A stretch of 64,000 bases of DNA from Microbispora amethystogenes. Lineage in GTDB: Bacteria; Actinomycetota; Actinomycetes; Streptosporangiales; Streptosporangiaceae. Location: NCBI RefSeq assembly GCF_016863015.1, contig NZ_BOOB01000014.1, positions 248,001 to 312,000 on the forward strand, read 5' to 3'. The position numbers were made by a program, and so were the translations under genes. Within the stretch, counting starts at the first letter, position 1. The number at the start of each line of letters is the position of its first letter. The notes beneath the pieces were generated by a model. That model saw only the letters and a program-made list of their open reading frames with translations, searched no databases and was not told the DNA's origin. Below, piece by piece: positions 43,140 through 52,119 of the stretch.

Positions 43140-45425
43140 TCAGGCCAGCAGCCAGCCGTACAGCCAGGCGACGAACGCCATGCCCGTCAGAGCGGGGACG
43201 ATCCTCGCGGCGCCGGCGGTGAGCCGGAACGCCTCGATCACCGACAGCACGGTGCAGACGACGGCCAGCAGGCCGAACCACGCAAGGGCCGGAGGCACTC
43301 CGATCGCCAGCACGACGGGATCGGCGACGGCCGACAGGCTGAGCGCCGACAGCGCGCCGAGCACGACTCCCGCGAGACCCGCGAGCGCGCTCAGCCCGCC
43401 GCCGCGGCGGCGCAAAAGGGAGACCAGCCCCATGAGCAGCTGTACGGCGGCCACGAGCAGGAACGCCGCGGGTATCACGAGCGGAACCGGCGACCGCAGC
43501 ATGCGGTAGACCGAGGAGGTGAGGAGCAGATCGCCCGGCCGCACCATCGCGTACGGCGCGGCACCGGGGTCGCACGGCCGGGTGGCCGACGCCGGATCGG
43601 CCAGGAACGCGGCGATCGTCCGGCGGCCGCACTCGCTCGACAGGAAGACCGCGTGCCCGACGCCGGCGAACTCGACGAACCGGGCGCCCGGCACCGCCGA
43701 CACCGCCTCACGGGCGGCCTCCGGCGGCGTGGTCGGGTCGTAGCGCCCCCCGAGAGCCAGGATCGGCACCCCGCTCGCGGCCGCCGCCCTGCCCTCGGAG
43801 GTCGTACTCCCGGCCGTCGTGTCCCTTGCCGCGGTGTCCCTTGTCGCTGTGTCCGCCGCAGGCGCGTTCCTGGTCGCAGTGTTCCCGGCCGCCGTGTTTC
43901 CGGCGGTCGTACGCCCGGCCGCTCTGCCTGCGGCGGTCGTGTTCCTGGCCGCCGTGTTCCCGGCAGTCGCGTTTCCGGCGGTCGTGCGCCCGGCCGCTCT
44001 GCCTGCGGCGGTCGTGTTCCCGGTCGCCGTGTTCCCGGTCGTCGCGCTTCCGACCGGCGCACTCCTGGCCGCCGCGCTGCCGGTCGCTCTGGCCTCGGTC
44101 GTCGTGCCCCGGGTGCCCGTGCCCCGCGTGTTCGCGTCCCTGACCGCGGAGCGCCCGGCGATGGTGGCGTCCGCGCCGACGGCGGTGACCGCCGGGTCCG
44201 GGGTCAGCGCGTCGGGCTCGGTGCGGGAGGCGGGGAGCCCCCAGGCGCCGCACACCGCGGCGTCGACGACCCCGGTGAACAGCCGCGGATGCGCGGAGCC
44301 GGGGAAGGAGTTGCCCGGCGTCTCGTCCTGGCACTGGACCGCGTAGTAGAGGCCCCACTCGTGCGAGGTGAGCCCGTCGCCGGCCTGGTCGACCAAGGGT
44401 TGCAGCAGCTCGGTGCGCCCCGCGGCCAGCCCGTCCACAAGGGCCGGCATGATCGGGATCACGTCCGTCTCGTGCAGGGCCTCCGCCAGGAGCGTGGCCA
44501 CGTCGTCCCCGTTGAGCCACACGGTCAGCCGCTTGCGGGTGAGCGGGTCGCGGGTGTCGTACGCGGCCGGGTGGGCGTTGAGCGCGGCCACCGCGGCGTC
44601 GAACCGGTTGGTGAGCCCCAGCTTGGCCATGGTGGCCATGAGCGAGCCGGGCGACTCGTCGTACCACCGGGCGCGCGGGGGAAGGAGGGAGTCGAGCACG
44701 ACCCCTCGGCTGCCCTGGGGGTCGAGCGCCGCGGCCCGCAGCATCGGCCGGGTCGAGTAGCTGACGCCGAACAGGTACCACCGCCGGTAGCCGAGCGCGG
44801 CCCGCAGGTCGACGACGTCGGCCGCGATCTCGGCGGTCCGGTAGCCGCGCAGGTCGATGTGCTCGCTCTCCAGCCGGGACTGGCAGGCCCCCGCCCGCCG
44901 GACGACCGCCGCCGTCTCGTCCGCGGTGGGGCCGGGCGTGCGCAGGGTGTCCACGATCCCCTCGACGATCTCCGGACAGCTCAGGCGTGGCTCGGAGTAG
45001 CGCCCGCCGCGCTGCTCCAGCACGACCACGTCACGGCCGGGAAGCATCTGCGTGAGCAGCCCGGTGAGCTGGAGCGAGGCGGAGCCGGGGCCGCCGCTCA
45101 TGTAGACGACCGGATCGGCGTCCTGCGGGCCCGCCTGCCCTGGCGTTTCCCCTCCGGCGCGGTGCACCGCGTACCCGACCTTGATCGTCCTGCTGTTGGG
45201 GACGTCACGCCGCTCGGGCACCAGAAGGTAGCCGCACGTCGTGCCGGCGGGAACCGTCACCGGGCAGGGCCGCTCCTCGACCGGCGCCGTCCGCGTCTTC
45301 CCGGACGCCGTGGCGGCCTCGGGCCGGCCGGACACCGGCGCCGCGACGGCCGCCGACCCGGCGCCTTCCATGAGCATGAGGGCCGCGACGAATGCCGCGA
45401 CGGCCGCTCCGCGCAAACTCCGCAA
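43140..45425 (-). CDS. secreted alpha/beta hydrolase (tripeptidyl-aminopeptidase-like) with repeat insertion and C-terminal TM domain
   Basis: 761 aa from a TTG at 45423-45425. A signal peptide (1-30) is followed by the SlpD/SlpE-type hydrolase: VVYMSGGPGSASLQLTG, VVLEQRGGRYSEP, nucleophile FGVSYSTRPM (Ser about 222). The C-terminal TAP-like part has LALGGRYDPTTPP with Asp and GVGHAVFLSSECG with His. Between these halves, at about residues 435-545, lies a run of 5-aa repeats of the TTAGN/TAAGN type. Four TM helices end the protein (from LVIPAAFLLVAAVQLLMGLV), anchoring it in the membrane. It probably cleaves peptides outside the cell (family inference). Confidence 0.87.
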   Translation of the reverse strand: MRSLRGAAVAAFVAALMLMEGAGSAAVAAPVSGRPEAATASGKTRTAPVEERPCPVTVPAGTTCGYLLVPERRDVPNSRTIKVGYAVHRAGGETPGQAGPQDADPVVYMSGGPGSASLQLTGLLTQMLPGRDVVVLEQRGGRYSEPRLSCPEIVEGIVDTLRTPGPTADETAAVVRRAGACQSRLESEHIDLRGYRTAEIAADVVDLRAALGYRRWYLFGVSYSTRPMLRAAALDPQGSRGVVLDSLLPPRARWYDESPGSLMATMAKLGLTNRFDAAVAALNAHPAAYDTRDPLTRKRLTVWLNGDDVATLLAEALHETDVIPIMPALVDGLAAGRTELLQPLVDQAGDGLTSHEWGLYYAVQCQDETPGNSFPGSAHPRLFTGVVDAAVCGAWGLPASRTEPDALTPDPAVTAVGADATIAGRSAVRDANTRGTGTRGTTTEARATGSAAARSAPVGSATTGNTATGNTTAAGRAAGRTTAGNATAGNTAARNTTAAGRAAGRTTAGNTAAGNTATRNAPAADTATRDTAARDTTAGSTTSEGRAAAASGVPILALGGRYDPTTPPEAAREAVSAVPGARFVEFAGVGHAVFLSSECGRRTIAAFLADPASATRPCDPGAAPYAMVRPGDLLLTSSVYRMLRSPVPLVIPAAFLLVAAVQLLMGLVSLLRRRGGGLSALAGLAGVVLGALSALSLSAVADPVVLAIGVPPALAWFGLLAVVCTVLSVIEAFRLTAGAARIVPALTGMAFVAWLYGWLLA
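43795..44125. repeat. 15-bp in-frame tandem repeats inside alpha/beta hydrolase gene
   Basis: About twenty degenerate copies of a 15-bp unit such as CCGTGTTCCCGGCCG, encoding Thr/Ala/Gly/Asn pentapeptides, split the hydrolase between the nucleophile domain and the Asp/His part. Confidence 0.85.
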
Positions 45426-45593
45426 CCGTCAGCCCCGTCCCGCGAACCCGGCGATATCGGCAGAAACCTTAGCGCGTCCCTTGGTCATCTCGCCCACATT
45501 CGCCACATGCGCCATCGGTTGGCCGATCAGCGCGGCGCTCACCGGCTCCCCTCCCGGGAAAGCGGATGACCGGGAGGCGGCCCGAGCGCGAGA

Positions 45594-46178
45594 ATGCGCC
45601 CCATGCCCCAGGCGACGTTGCGTACCGACCGGATCGAGCTTGTCCCGCTGTCCGACGACCACCTCGAAGACGAGATCGAGCTGGACGCCGACCCCGAGGT
45701 CATGCGATACCTCACGGGCCGTGCCCGCGACCGTGCGGAAGTCGAGATCCTCCATCGCCGGAGACTCGCCGCCGCGGAGCGCGTCGACGGGCTCGGCTTC
45801 TGGGCCGGTCTCGTCGACGGGCGGTTCGCCGGCTGGTGGATCCTGGAGCCCCCCACCCGCGCCGACCAGGGCCCGGTCGAAGGGCAGGCCGAACTCGGCT
45901 ACCGGCTCCTGCGCCGCCGCTGGCGTCAGGGGCTGGCCAGTGAGGGAGCCCGCGAACTCCTGCGGCACGCGTTCGAGGACCTGCGGCTGACCCGCGTCTT
46001 CGCCGAGACGATGGCGGTCAACACCGCCTCCCGCGCGACGATGCGCGCGATCGGCATGCGGCATGTCCGTACGTTCCACCCGGACTGGGAGGAACCGCTC
46101 CCCGGCAGTCATCTCGGCGAGGTCGAGTACGCGATCACCCGGGAACAGTGGTTTGCCTCCCGGGCGGCCGGAGCGTAG
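45594..46178 (+). CDS. GNAT acetyltransferase, RimJ/RimL type
   Basis: About 194 aa from ATG 45594; ATG 45603 is equally possible. N-terminal [20 protein letters not shown] is the usual Acetyltransf_3 entry. The acetyl-CoA pyrophosphate loop is [17 protein letters not shown], and the [20 protein letters not shown] segment is typical of RimJ/L proteins. It acetylates an amine of a protein or small molecule; substrate unknown. It is convergent with the LacI gene. Confidence 0.87.
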   Translation: MRPMPQATLRTDRIELVPLSDDHLEDEIELDADPEVMRYLTGRARDRAEVEILHRRRLAAAERVDGLGFWAGLVDGRFAGWWILEPPTRADQGPVEGQAELGYRLLRRRWRQGLASEGARELLRHAFEDLRLTRVFAETMAVNTASRATMRAIGMRHVRTFHPDWEEPLPGSHLGEVEYAITREQWFASRAAGA

Positions 46179-46203
46179 GGGCCCGGCCGATCGGTCGCGG
46201 TTC

Positions 46204-47214
46204 TCATCGCGGCCTGGCGGTGCTCTCCCTGATCACCAGGTCGGTGGACAGCTCGACCCTGCGGGCCTCGGTGTTCTCGCCGCGGCCCATGGCCAGCACC
46301 ATCCGCGCGGCGAGCGCCGCCATCTCCTCCAGAGGCTGGCGTACGGTGGTCAGCGGCGGCCACGCGGAACTGGACAGCGGCAGGTCGTCGAAGCCGACCA
46401 CGCTGAGGTCCTCCGGCACCCGCAGGCCGCGCTGGCGCGCGGCCTCGAACACGCCGAACGCCTGCATGTCGCTGCCCGCGAAGATGGCCGTCGGGGGAGT
46501 GTCCAGCGAGAGCAGCGAGTGGCCGTGGTCGTGACCCGAGTTGACCAGGAAGTCGCCGTACCGGATGAGCTCGGGGTCGATGGACACCCCCGCGGTCTCG
46601 AGCGCCGCCCGGTAGCCGTCGATCCTGGCCCGGCTGCAGAGCATGTCGGGCGGCCCGCCGATCATGCCGATCCGGGTGTGGCCGAGGTCGAGGAGGTGAC
46701 GCGTGGCCGCCAGGCCGCCGTGCCAGTTGGTCGCGCCGACCGACGCCACCCCCGGTGGCGGCTCGCCCTCGGGGTCGACGACGACGAACGGGATCGAACG
46801 AGCGCTGAGCTGGCCCTGCTGACGCACGGAGAGGCGTGAGCTGACGATGATGACGCCGTCGGTCCGCCGTGCCGCGATGCGCTCCAGCCAGTCGCGGCCG
46901 GGACCCGCGTGCGTGTGCAGCACCGAGATCACCACGCTCGCCGCCGCCTCGTGCGCGGCCTGCTCGGCCCCGCGCACCAGTTCCATGGCCCACGGGCTCT
47001 CGATCTCGGCGAACACCAGGTCGAGCAGACCGACGGGGCCGTCGCCCTGCCCGGTCCTGCGCTGGTAGCCGTGCTTCTGCAGGAGGCGCTCCACCCGCTG
47101 GCGGGTCTCCGGCGCCACCTCGGGGCGGCCGTTGATCACCTTGGACACGGTCGGAACGGAGACCCCGGCCTCCTCCGCTATCTGGGCGATGGTCACCCGC
47201 CTTTTCACTGGCAT
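46204..47214 (-). CDS. LacI-family transcriptional regulator
   Basis: 336 aa. The [23 protein letters not shown] (residues 7-26) with hinge [20 protein letters not shown] is followed by a periplasmic-binding-type sugar domain ([50 protein letters not shown]). The start ATG is at 47212-47214. It is divergent from a GH5 glycoside hydrolase gene. CGAAA-n-TTTCG palindromes lie in front of both, so it is the likely glycoside-responsive repressor of that enzyme. Confidence 0.92.
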   Translation of the reverse strand: MPVKRRVTIAQIAEEAGVSVPTVSKVINGRPEVAPETRQRVERLLQKHGYQRRTGQGDGPVGLLDLVFAEIESPWAMELVRGAEQAAHEAAASVVISVLHTHAGPGRDWLERIAARRTDGVIIVSSRLSVRQQGQLSARSIPFVVVDPEGEPPPGVASVGATNWHGGLAATRHLLDLGHTRIGMIGGPPDMLCSRARIDGYRAALETAGVSIDPELIRYGDFLVNSGHDHGHSLLSLDTPPTAIFAGSDMQAFGVFEAARQRGLRVPEDLSVVGFDDLPLSSSAWPPLTTVRQPLEEMAALAARMVLAMGRGENTEARRVELSTDLVIRESTARPR

Positions 47215-47228
47215 GCTGCAGATCGTAG

Positions 47229-47241
47229 CCGAAACTTTCGG
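47229..47241. promoter_or_regulatory. LacI-type operator 1 (CCGAAA-C-TTTCGG)
   Basis: Perfect 6-bp arms around a central C, 15 bp upstream of the LacI start codon. CGAAA-n-TTTCG boxes are known in front of streptomycete xylan/glucan genes under LacI-type control. Confidence 0.65.
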
Positions 47242-47363
47242 GGGACCCGTACCGGATACCTCCTGATGGCGCGGATGTCGCAGGTGATCAAGGCCGCAAC
47301 GCTCTTGACGCTTAACGACCGTGTTACATATTCTCCGGTCCGCGAAAACATTCGGATATCAGC

Positions 47364-47374
47364 CGAAACCTTTC
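47364..47374. promoter_or_regulatory. LacI-type operator 2 (CGAAA-CC-TTTC)
   Basis: A second, slightly wider copy of the CGAAA/TTTC box, 75 bp before the GH5 start codon. A third partial copy, CGAAAACATTCG, lies at about 47343-47354. Confidence 0.5.
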
Positions 47375-47448
47375 AGGAGAGGGGCAGGGAGAGGCAGGAT
47401 CCGTCGCCCCTCCGGCCACGCCACTGGTTTCGCGGTTAAGGAGAATCG

Positions 47449-48825
47449 ATGACGCTGCTGCGCGTGTCCGGATCCCGGCTGGTAGACGAGATGGGCGACA
47501 CGGTCCGGCTCCGAGGGGTCGGCCTGGGCGGCTGGCTCAACATGGAGAACTTCATCACCGGCTACTCGGCCAACGAGGCCTCCATGCGCGCGGCGGTCCG
47601 CGAGGTGCTCGGCGAGGAACGCTGCGAGATGTTCTTCGACCGCTTCCTGACCTCGTTCTTCACCGAGGCCGACGCCGACCTCCTGCGCGACATGGGCGTC
47701 AACTGCGTACGGATCCCGGTGAACTACCGTCACTTCGAGTCGGACGACCGGCCGTTCGAGATCGTCGAGCGGGGATTCCGCCACCTCGACCGGGTCGTCA
47801 CGATGCTCGGCGAGCGCGGCGTCTACAGCGTCATCGACCTCCACGCGCTTCCCGGGGCGCAGAACCAGCACTGGCACTCCGACAACCCCACCCACGTCGC
47901 CTCATTCTGGCAGCATCGGCATTTCCAGGACCGGGCGGTCCACCTGTGGGAGGCGGTGGCCGACCACTACAAGGACAATCCGTGGGTGGCCGGCTACAAC
48001 CCGGTCAACGAGCCGGGCGACCCGAGCGGCCAGGTGGTCGGCCCCTTCTACGACCGGCTGGTCAAGGCGCTGCGCGCCGTCGACCCCGCCCACGTGCTGT
48101 TCCTGGACGGCAACACCTACTCGACCGACTTCTCGGTGTTCCGCGAGGTGTACGAGAACACGGTGTTCGTCTGCCACGACTACGCCCTGGCCGGCTTCGC
48201 CCACGGGGGGCCGTACCCCGGCTACACCCGGGGCGAGTGGTGCGACCGCGAGGAGCTGGAGCGCACCTTCGCCCGCCGCACCGCGTTCCAGCGCGAGACG
48301 GGCACCCCGATCTGGGTGGGCGAGTTCGGGCCCGTCTACACCGGCGACCCCTCCGTGGACGAGCAGCGTTACCGGATCCTGAGCGACCAGCTGGAGATCT
48401 TCGACGCCAACGAGGCCGGCTGGTCGATCTGGACCTACAAGGACGTCGGCCTGCAGGGCCTCGTCAGCGCCGGCGGGACGTACATGGAGCGGTTCGGGCC
48501 CTTCATTTCGAAGAAGAAGCGCCTCGGCGCCGACCGGTGGGGCTCCACGATGGAGGAGACGGCGAACGAGCTCGCGCCGCTGCACCGTCTGATCGACACC
48601 GAGTTCCCCTCCTGGAACCCCTATCCCTGGGGCGCCCGCTACCAGACCGACGACCTCATCCGGCACATCCTGATCGCGCAGGCACTGGTGCCCGAGTACG
48701 CCGAGCTGTTCCGCGGGCTGGACGACGGCGAACTGGTCGCGCTCGCCGACTCCTTCGCCCTGTCCAACTGCACCAGACGGGATCCGCTGATCCGGCTGCT
48801 GACCGCGAACCTGTCCGCGCGCTAG
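47449..48825 (+). CDS. GH5-family glycoside hydrolase, cytoplasmic
   Basis: 458 aa, start ATG 47449 behind AAGGAGAAT. The (beta/alpha)8 glycosidase motifs are: GVGLGGWLNMENFITGY, NCVRIPVNYRHF, acid/base Glu188 in GYNPVNEPGD, and nucleophile Glu292 in WVGEFGPVYTG. Both catalytic acids are present. There is no signal peptide or carbohydrate-binding module, so it acts inside the cell on imported oligosaccharides or glycosides, as exo-beta-1,3-glucosidase/beta-glucosidase-like GH5 enzymes do. No sugar transporter is adjacent. The divergent LacI regulator and CGAAA boxes imply substrate induction. Confidence 0.9.
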   Translation: MTLLRVSGSRLVDEMGDTVRLRGVGLGGWLNMENFITGYSANEASMRAAVREVLGEERCEMFFDRFLTSFFTEADADLLRDMGVNCVRIPVNYRHFESDDRPFEIVERGFRHLDRVVTMLGERGVYSVIDLHALPGAQNQHWHSDNPTHVASFWQHRHFQDRAVHLWEAVADHYKDNPWVAGYNPVNEPGDPSGQVVGPFYDRLVKALRAVDPAHVLFLDGNTYSTDFSVFREVYENTVFVCHDYALAGFAHGGPYPGYTRGEWCDREELERTFARRTAFQRETGTPIWVGEFGPVYTGDPSVDEQRYRILSDQLEIFDANEAGWSIWTYKDVGLQGLVSAGGTYMERFGPFISKKKRLGADRWGSTMEETANELAPLHRLIDTEFPSWNPYPWGARYQTDDLIRHILIAQALVPEYAELFRGLDDGELVALADSFALSNCTRRDPLIRLLTANLSAR

Positions 48826-48988
48826 GCGGATCGCCGCTTGGCGAACTCGGGAAGGGGCGCGTTCCGGAATTCCCGCCTCGGCACGGGCCGGCGAGATACA
48901 GTGCGGCGAGGCCACCTGTCTGTGACCTTCTTGAACGGCCCTTACTCGCCTACTGTCAAAGCGAGGGGATGGCGAACTGGGAGCCCGC

Positions 48989-50230
48989 GTGCCTGGAAGC
49001 TGCGACGTCGTGATCATCGGTGGTGGAGTGATCGGCTGTGCGATCGCGCACCGGCTCGCCGCGCGGGGCACGAAGGTCGCGGTCGTCGACTCGGGCCCGC
49101 GGCTCGGGCTCGGCGCCTCCGACGCCGCCATGGGCGGCATCCTGACCCAGACGGAGCCGTCCTGCCTCGGCCCGCTCAGCGTCGTCATCAAGCGCAGCCG
49201 GGATCTCTATCCCCGGTGGCTGGAGGAGGTCGGAACCGCCTCAGGCGTCAAGGTCCCGGTGCTGGAGGGCGGAGACATCCAGGTCGCCCTCGACGAGGCC
49301 GAGATGGAGCGCCTGGAGTCCGAGGTCCTGCCCGCGTGGAAGAACTCGCCGTTCCCGGTGGAGCGCCTGACCGCCGCCGACGCGAGAGGCCTGGAGCCCC
49401 TGCTGAGCGACCGGGTGGTCGGAGGGTTCCTGCTGCCGCAGGAGCTCGCGCTCGACCCCCGCGTGCTGATGGCCTCACTGGGCCGCGCGGTGCTGGGGCA
49501 CCCGGGGATCCAGGTGCACAGCCAGGCGCACGCCTCCGCCCTGCGCTCCACGCCGGGCGGCGTCGAGGTGGACCTGCACGACGGCCGCCGTCTCCACGCG
49601 GAGACGGCGGTGGTCGCCGCCGGCCACCTGAGCGGGGTTTTCCTGCCCCGTCTCCGTGAGCACCTGTTCCCGATCAAGGGGGTCGCGTTCGACCTGCGGC
49701 CTCCCGGCGCCACCACCTACCCCCTGAGCCACCACGTCTTCGCGGAGTTCACCGACGGCGAGCGGGACTACTTCCCCTACCTCGTGCCGCGGCACGACGG
49801 CCGGGTGGCCGTGGGGGTCACCTACGAGGAGAACGTCGGTGACGTGACGGTGACCGCCGAGGCGATCGAGGAGATCCGGCACGGCGTCGCCACCCTCATG
49901 CCGGAGGCGGCGACCTGGCCGGTCGGCAGGCGCTGGGCCGGCCTGCGGCCCGGCAGCGCCGACCACAGGCCCGTCCTCGGTCAGGTGGACGACCACGGCA
50001 GGATCGTCGCCGCCACCGGTCACAGCGGCCTCGGCGTCACCCTCGCCCCCGTCACGGCCGAGCTGGTGACGGCACTGGTGGCCGGGGAGGTGGGCGCGGC
50101 GGAGCGGGAACTGCTCGACGTGTGCCGCCCCGACCGTCCCTTCCCGCCCGCGCCGCCGGTGCCTACTCCTCCGGTGCCTACTCCTCCGGTGCCTACGCCG
50201 CCGGCGTCGCCGCCTGCCACAACTCGCTGA
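48989..50230 (+). CDS. FAD-dependent glycine/D-amino-acid oxidase family protein with PTPPV repeat tail
   Basis: 413 aa from a GTG at 48989 (GGGAG 5 nt upstream). The FAD-binding motif is VVIIGGGVIGCAIAHRLA (7-24). DAO-type blocks follow: GGILTQTEPS, ALDPRVLMASLGRAV, VVAAGHLSGVFL, and C-terminal GLRPGSADHRPVLGQV with GHSGLGVTLAPVTAEL. This resembles ThiO or other amino-acid oxidases; substrate not known. The last 25 residues are three VPTPP repeats from a 15-bp unit. The tail overlaps the end of the convergent operon by 38 bp, and the repeat supplies that operon's last stop codon. Confidence 0.87.
   Translation: MPGSCDVVIIGGGVIGCAIAHRLAARGTKVAVVDSGPRLGLGASDAAMGGILTQTEPSCLGPLSVVIKRSRDLYPRWLEEVGTASGVKVPVLEGGDIQVALDEAEMERLESEVLPAWKNSPFPVERLTAADARGLEPLLSDRVVGGFLLPQELALDPRVLMASLGRAVLGHPGIQVHSQAHASALRSTPGGVEVDLHDGRRLHAETAVVAAGHLSGVFLPRLREHLFPIKGVAFDLRPPGATTYPLSHHVFAEFTDGERDYFPYLVPRHDGRVAVGVTYEENVGDVTVTAEAIEEIRHGVATLMPEAATWPVGRRWAGLRPGSADHRPVLGQVDDHGRIVAATGHSGLGVTLAPVTAELVTALVAGEVGAAERELLDVCRPDRPFPPAPPVPTPPVPTPPVPTPPASPPATTR
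50157..50206. repeat. 15-bp tandem repeat at overlapping 3' ends of convergent genes
   Basis: CCGGTGCCTACTCCT is repeated about three times. On the plus strand it encodes VPTPP. On the minus strand the CTA at 50193-50195 is the TAG stop of the PLD-like gene. Confidence 0.75.
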
Positions 50231-51173
50231 ACCGCTCCCTGCGCTCCCGCACCCTCTCCTGGTCCCGTACGAGAACCGTGCTGTGGATCACCGGCGCGAT
50301 GTCGTCGCCGAGCTGGGGGGCGGGGTTGGACTCGTAGTAGACGACCCCGTCGAACAGGATGAAGTCCGACAGCGAGCCGCGCAGCAGGGGCGGCGCGTCG
50401 GTCAGCAGCAGCGTGCGAACCTCGATCCCGACCCCCGCCTGCCACTTCCACACCCTGCGGAACGCGTCGGAGTCGAGCCGTTCGGAACGATCCATGACGA
50501 ACACGCGGCGCACCCGCACCCCGCGCTGCACGAGATCGCGCTGGAGCTTGACGTAGCGCTGCCCGAGATCGGTGTGCCAGAAGCCGCCGGCGAACTCGAT
50601 GTCGCGGGCGTCCACGCTGGTCAGGCTGATCGCGTCCAGGCTGATCTGGGTGTTCTTGACGAGGGCGAGCAGCCAGTCGCGGTCCTCGCCCTCGTAGACG
50701 GCGTACCTGCCGTCGGTGAGCTCGCCGAGGAACTTCGCCATCCGGCTGATCTCGTGGTGCACCAGGCTCTTGACGAGGTCCGGCATGTCGTCGCGGATCT
50801 TGGTGGCGTTCTGCACCAGCTCGGCCACGCCCCTGGTGTGCAGTGACGACGTCTCCATCAGGCCGAAGAGCCTGCTCGCCTCGTTGATCCTGGTGAAGCT
50901 GTCGGCCACGAGGGCGTGGGTCTTCGAATGCTGTCTGCTCTGCTCCTTCCGTACGGTCTCCAGCTGGTCGTCCACGTCGACCAGGAACTGCACGACGAAG
51001 GCGACGCCACTGATGAACGTCGCGAGCAGCAGGCTCCACAGGTCCTCGTTCGGGCCGGGGATGAGCGCGTTGCTCACGAGATAGCTGACGCCGCCCACGA
51101 GCACGGTCACGAGCGCCTTGCGCACGATCCTCGGCACGAGCGTGGGCGGCGGCTCCGGTTCCGCTCCGGTCAC
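50193..51173 (-). CDS. membrane-anchored PLD-like protein, last gene of SCO252x-type operon
   Basis: 326 aa from GTG 51171-51173 (GGAGG 5 nt upstream); GTG 51179 overlaps the preceding stop as GTGA and is the alternative. Two TM helices near the N-terminus (ALVTVLVGGVSYLVSNALI; LWSLLLATFISGVAFVVQFL) are followed by a coiled region. The cytosolic domain has DRDWLLALVKNTQISLDAIS, VRVRRVFVMDRSERLD and SDFILFDGVVYYES. The fold resembles phospholipase-D-like sensors but the HKD catalytic motif is missing, so it may bind rather than cleave. It is the only membrane protein of the operon and may place the complex at the membrane (inference). Confidence 0.72.
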   Translation of the reverse strand: MTGAEPEPPPTLVPRIVRKALVTVLVGGVSYLVSNALIPGPNEDLWSLLLATFISGVAFVVQFLVDVDDQLETVRKEQSRQHSKTHALVADSFTRINEASRLFGLMETSSLHTRGVAELVQNATKIRDDMPDLVKSLVHHEISRMAKFLGELTDGRYAVYEGEDRDWLLALVKNTQISLDAISLTSVDARDIEFAGGFWHTDLGQRYVKLQRDLVQRGVRVRRVFVMDRSERLDSDAFRRVWKWQAGVGIEVRTLLLTDAPPLLRGSLSDFILFDGVVYYESNPAPQLGDDIAPVIHSTVLVRDQERVRERRERFSELWQAATPAA

Positions 51174-51175
51174 GG

Positions 51176-52111
51176 TCACCTCCCTCCGGTTTCGGCGTTC
51201 GCGCTGAGCAGGGCGAGGGTGTGCACCGCCACCTGGTCGCGGACACGGTCGACCAGCGACCGCCACTGGCGGCTGAATCCCGGCCGCCGCTCCAGGCTCT
51301 CCCAGAACGGCGTCAGCCGCTCCTCGACCCGGGCGGCGGGCATCCACAGGTGCAGCAGATGGTCGACGGCGGGCGACAGCCGGGCCGCCACCTCGGCCGC
51401 CGGGGTCGCGCCGACGCGCGCCCGCTCGACGACGACCAGCAGCGAGGTGAGCAGCCAGTCGTGCATCGCCAGGTCCTCGCAGAGGTCCACCACGGCGGGT
51501 GTGAAGGGGCCGGGATGCGTCAGCCGCAGCGAGCGCTCCTGCTCGGTGTGCAGGGTGAAGCCGATCGACGGCTCGCCGGTCTCCGCCACCCAGCGCAGGA
51601 TCGTCCGCGGCATCCTGAAGGGCGCCCGCCGGTTCAGCAGCGGGGACGTCTGGACGAGGTCGAGAAAGCGGCCGGTGATCGCCGTCAGATCGAGGCAGCC
51701 GTGGCCGCGCGGGGCGCCGTCGCCGGCGAACCCCTCGGCGATGTCGGCCGCCTTGGCCTTGCCCAGGACCTCGACGACGCCCGGCCGGGCCAGGTAGTGC
51801 GACCAGGACAGCCGCCGGTCGGTCTCCGAGCGCGCAACCCGGACGTACGACGAGCCCTGGGCCACCCGGCCCCCGGTCACCGCGCAGCGGGACACGACGG
51901 TGCCGACGCCCCTGATCCGCGAGCCGGAGGCGGCGGGCAACGCGCAGTCCACTCCGGTCAGCCGCTCGGGCGACAGCGCGTGGACGATGGGGCGGCGGGA
52001 CACCCGCACGGTCTCTCCGCTCATCAGCCCGAGCACCTGCCGGCACGCCGGCTCGGAGATCTCCCCGGAGTTCTGCAGCAGTCCGGTGTGGACCTCCCCG
52101 ATCACCAGCAT
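51176..52111 (-). CDS. SCO2521-family protein
   Basis: 311 aa, start ATG 52109-52111 behind GAGGAG, 8 bp after the preceding stop. It begins MLVIGEVHTGLLQNSGEISE and has a basic/hydrophobic middle (GSRIRGVGTVVSRCAVTGGR), then an all-helical C-terminal half (FTPAVVDLCEDLAMHDWLLT). No enzyme motif is visible. From memory it matches the uncharacterised streptomycete family named for S. coelicolor SCO2521, always found beside SCO2522-2524-type genes. Its function is not known. Start-stop overlap ties it to the PLD-like gene. Confidence 0.75.
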   Translation of the reverse strand: MLVIGEVHTGLLQNSGEISEPACRQVLGLMSGETVRVSRRPIVHALSPERLTGVDCALPAASGSRIRGVGTVVSRCAVTGGRVAQGSSYVRVARSETDRRLSWSHYLARPGVVEVLGKAKAADIAEGFAGDGAPRGHGCLDLTAITGRFLDLVQTSPLLNRRAPFRMPRTILRWVAETGEPSIGFTLHTEQERSLRLTHPGPFTPAVVDLCEDLAMHDWLLTSLLVVVERARVGATPAAEVAARLSPAVDHLLHLWMPAARVEERLTPFWESLERRPGFSRQWRSLVDRVRDQVAVHTLALLSANAETGGR

Positions 52112-52119
52112 CGGGCTCC

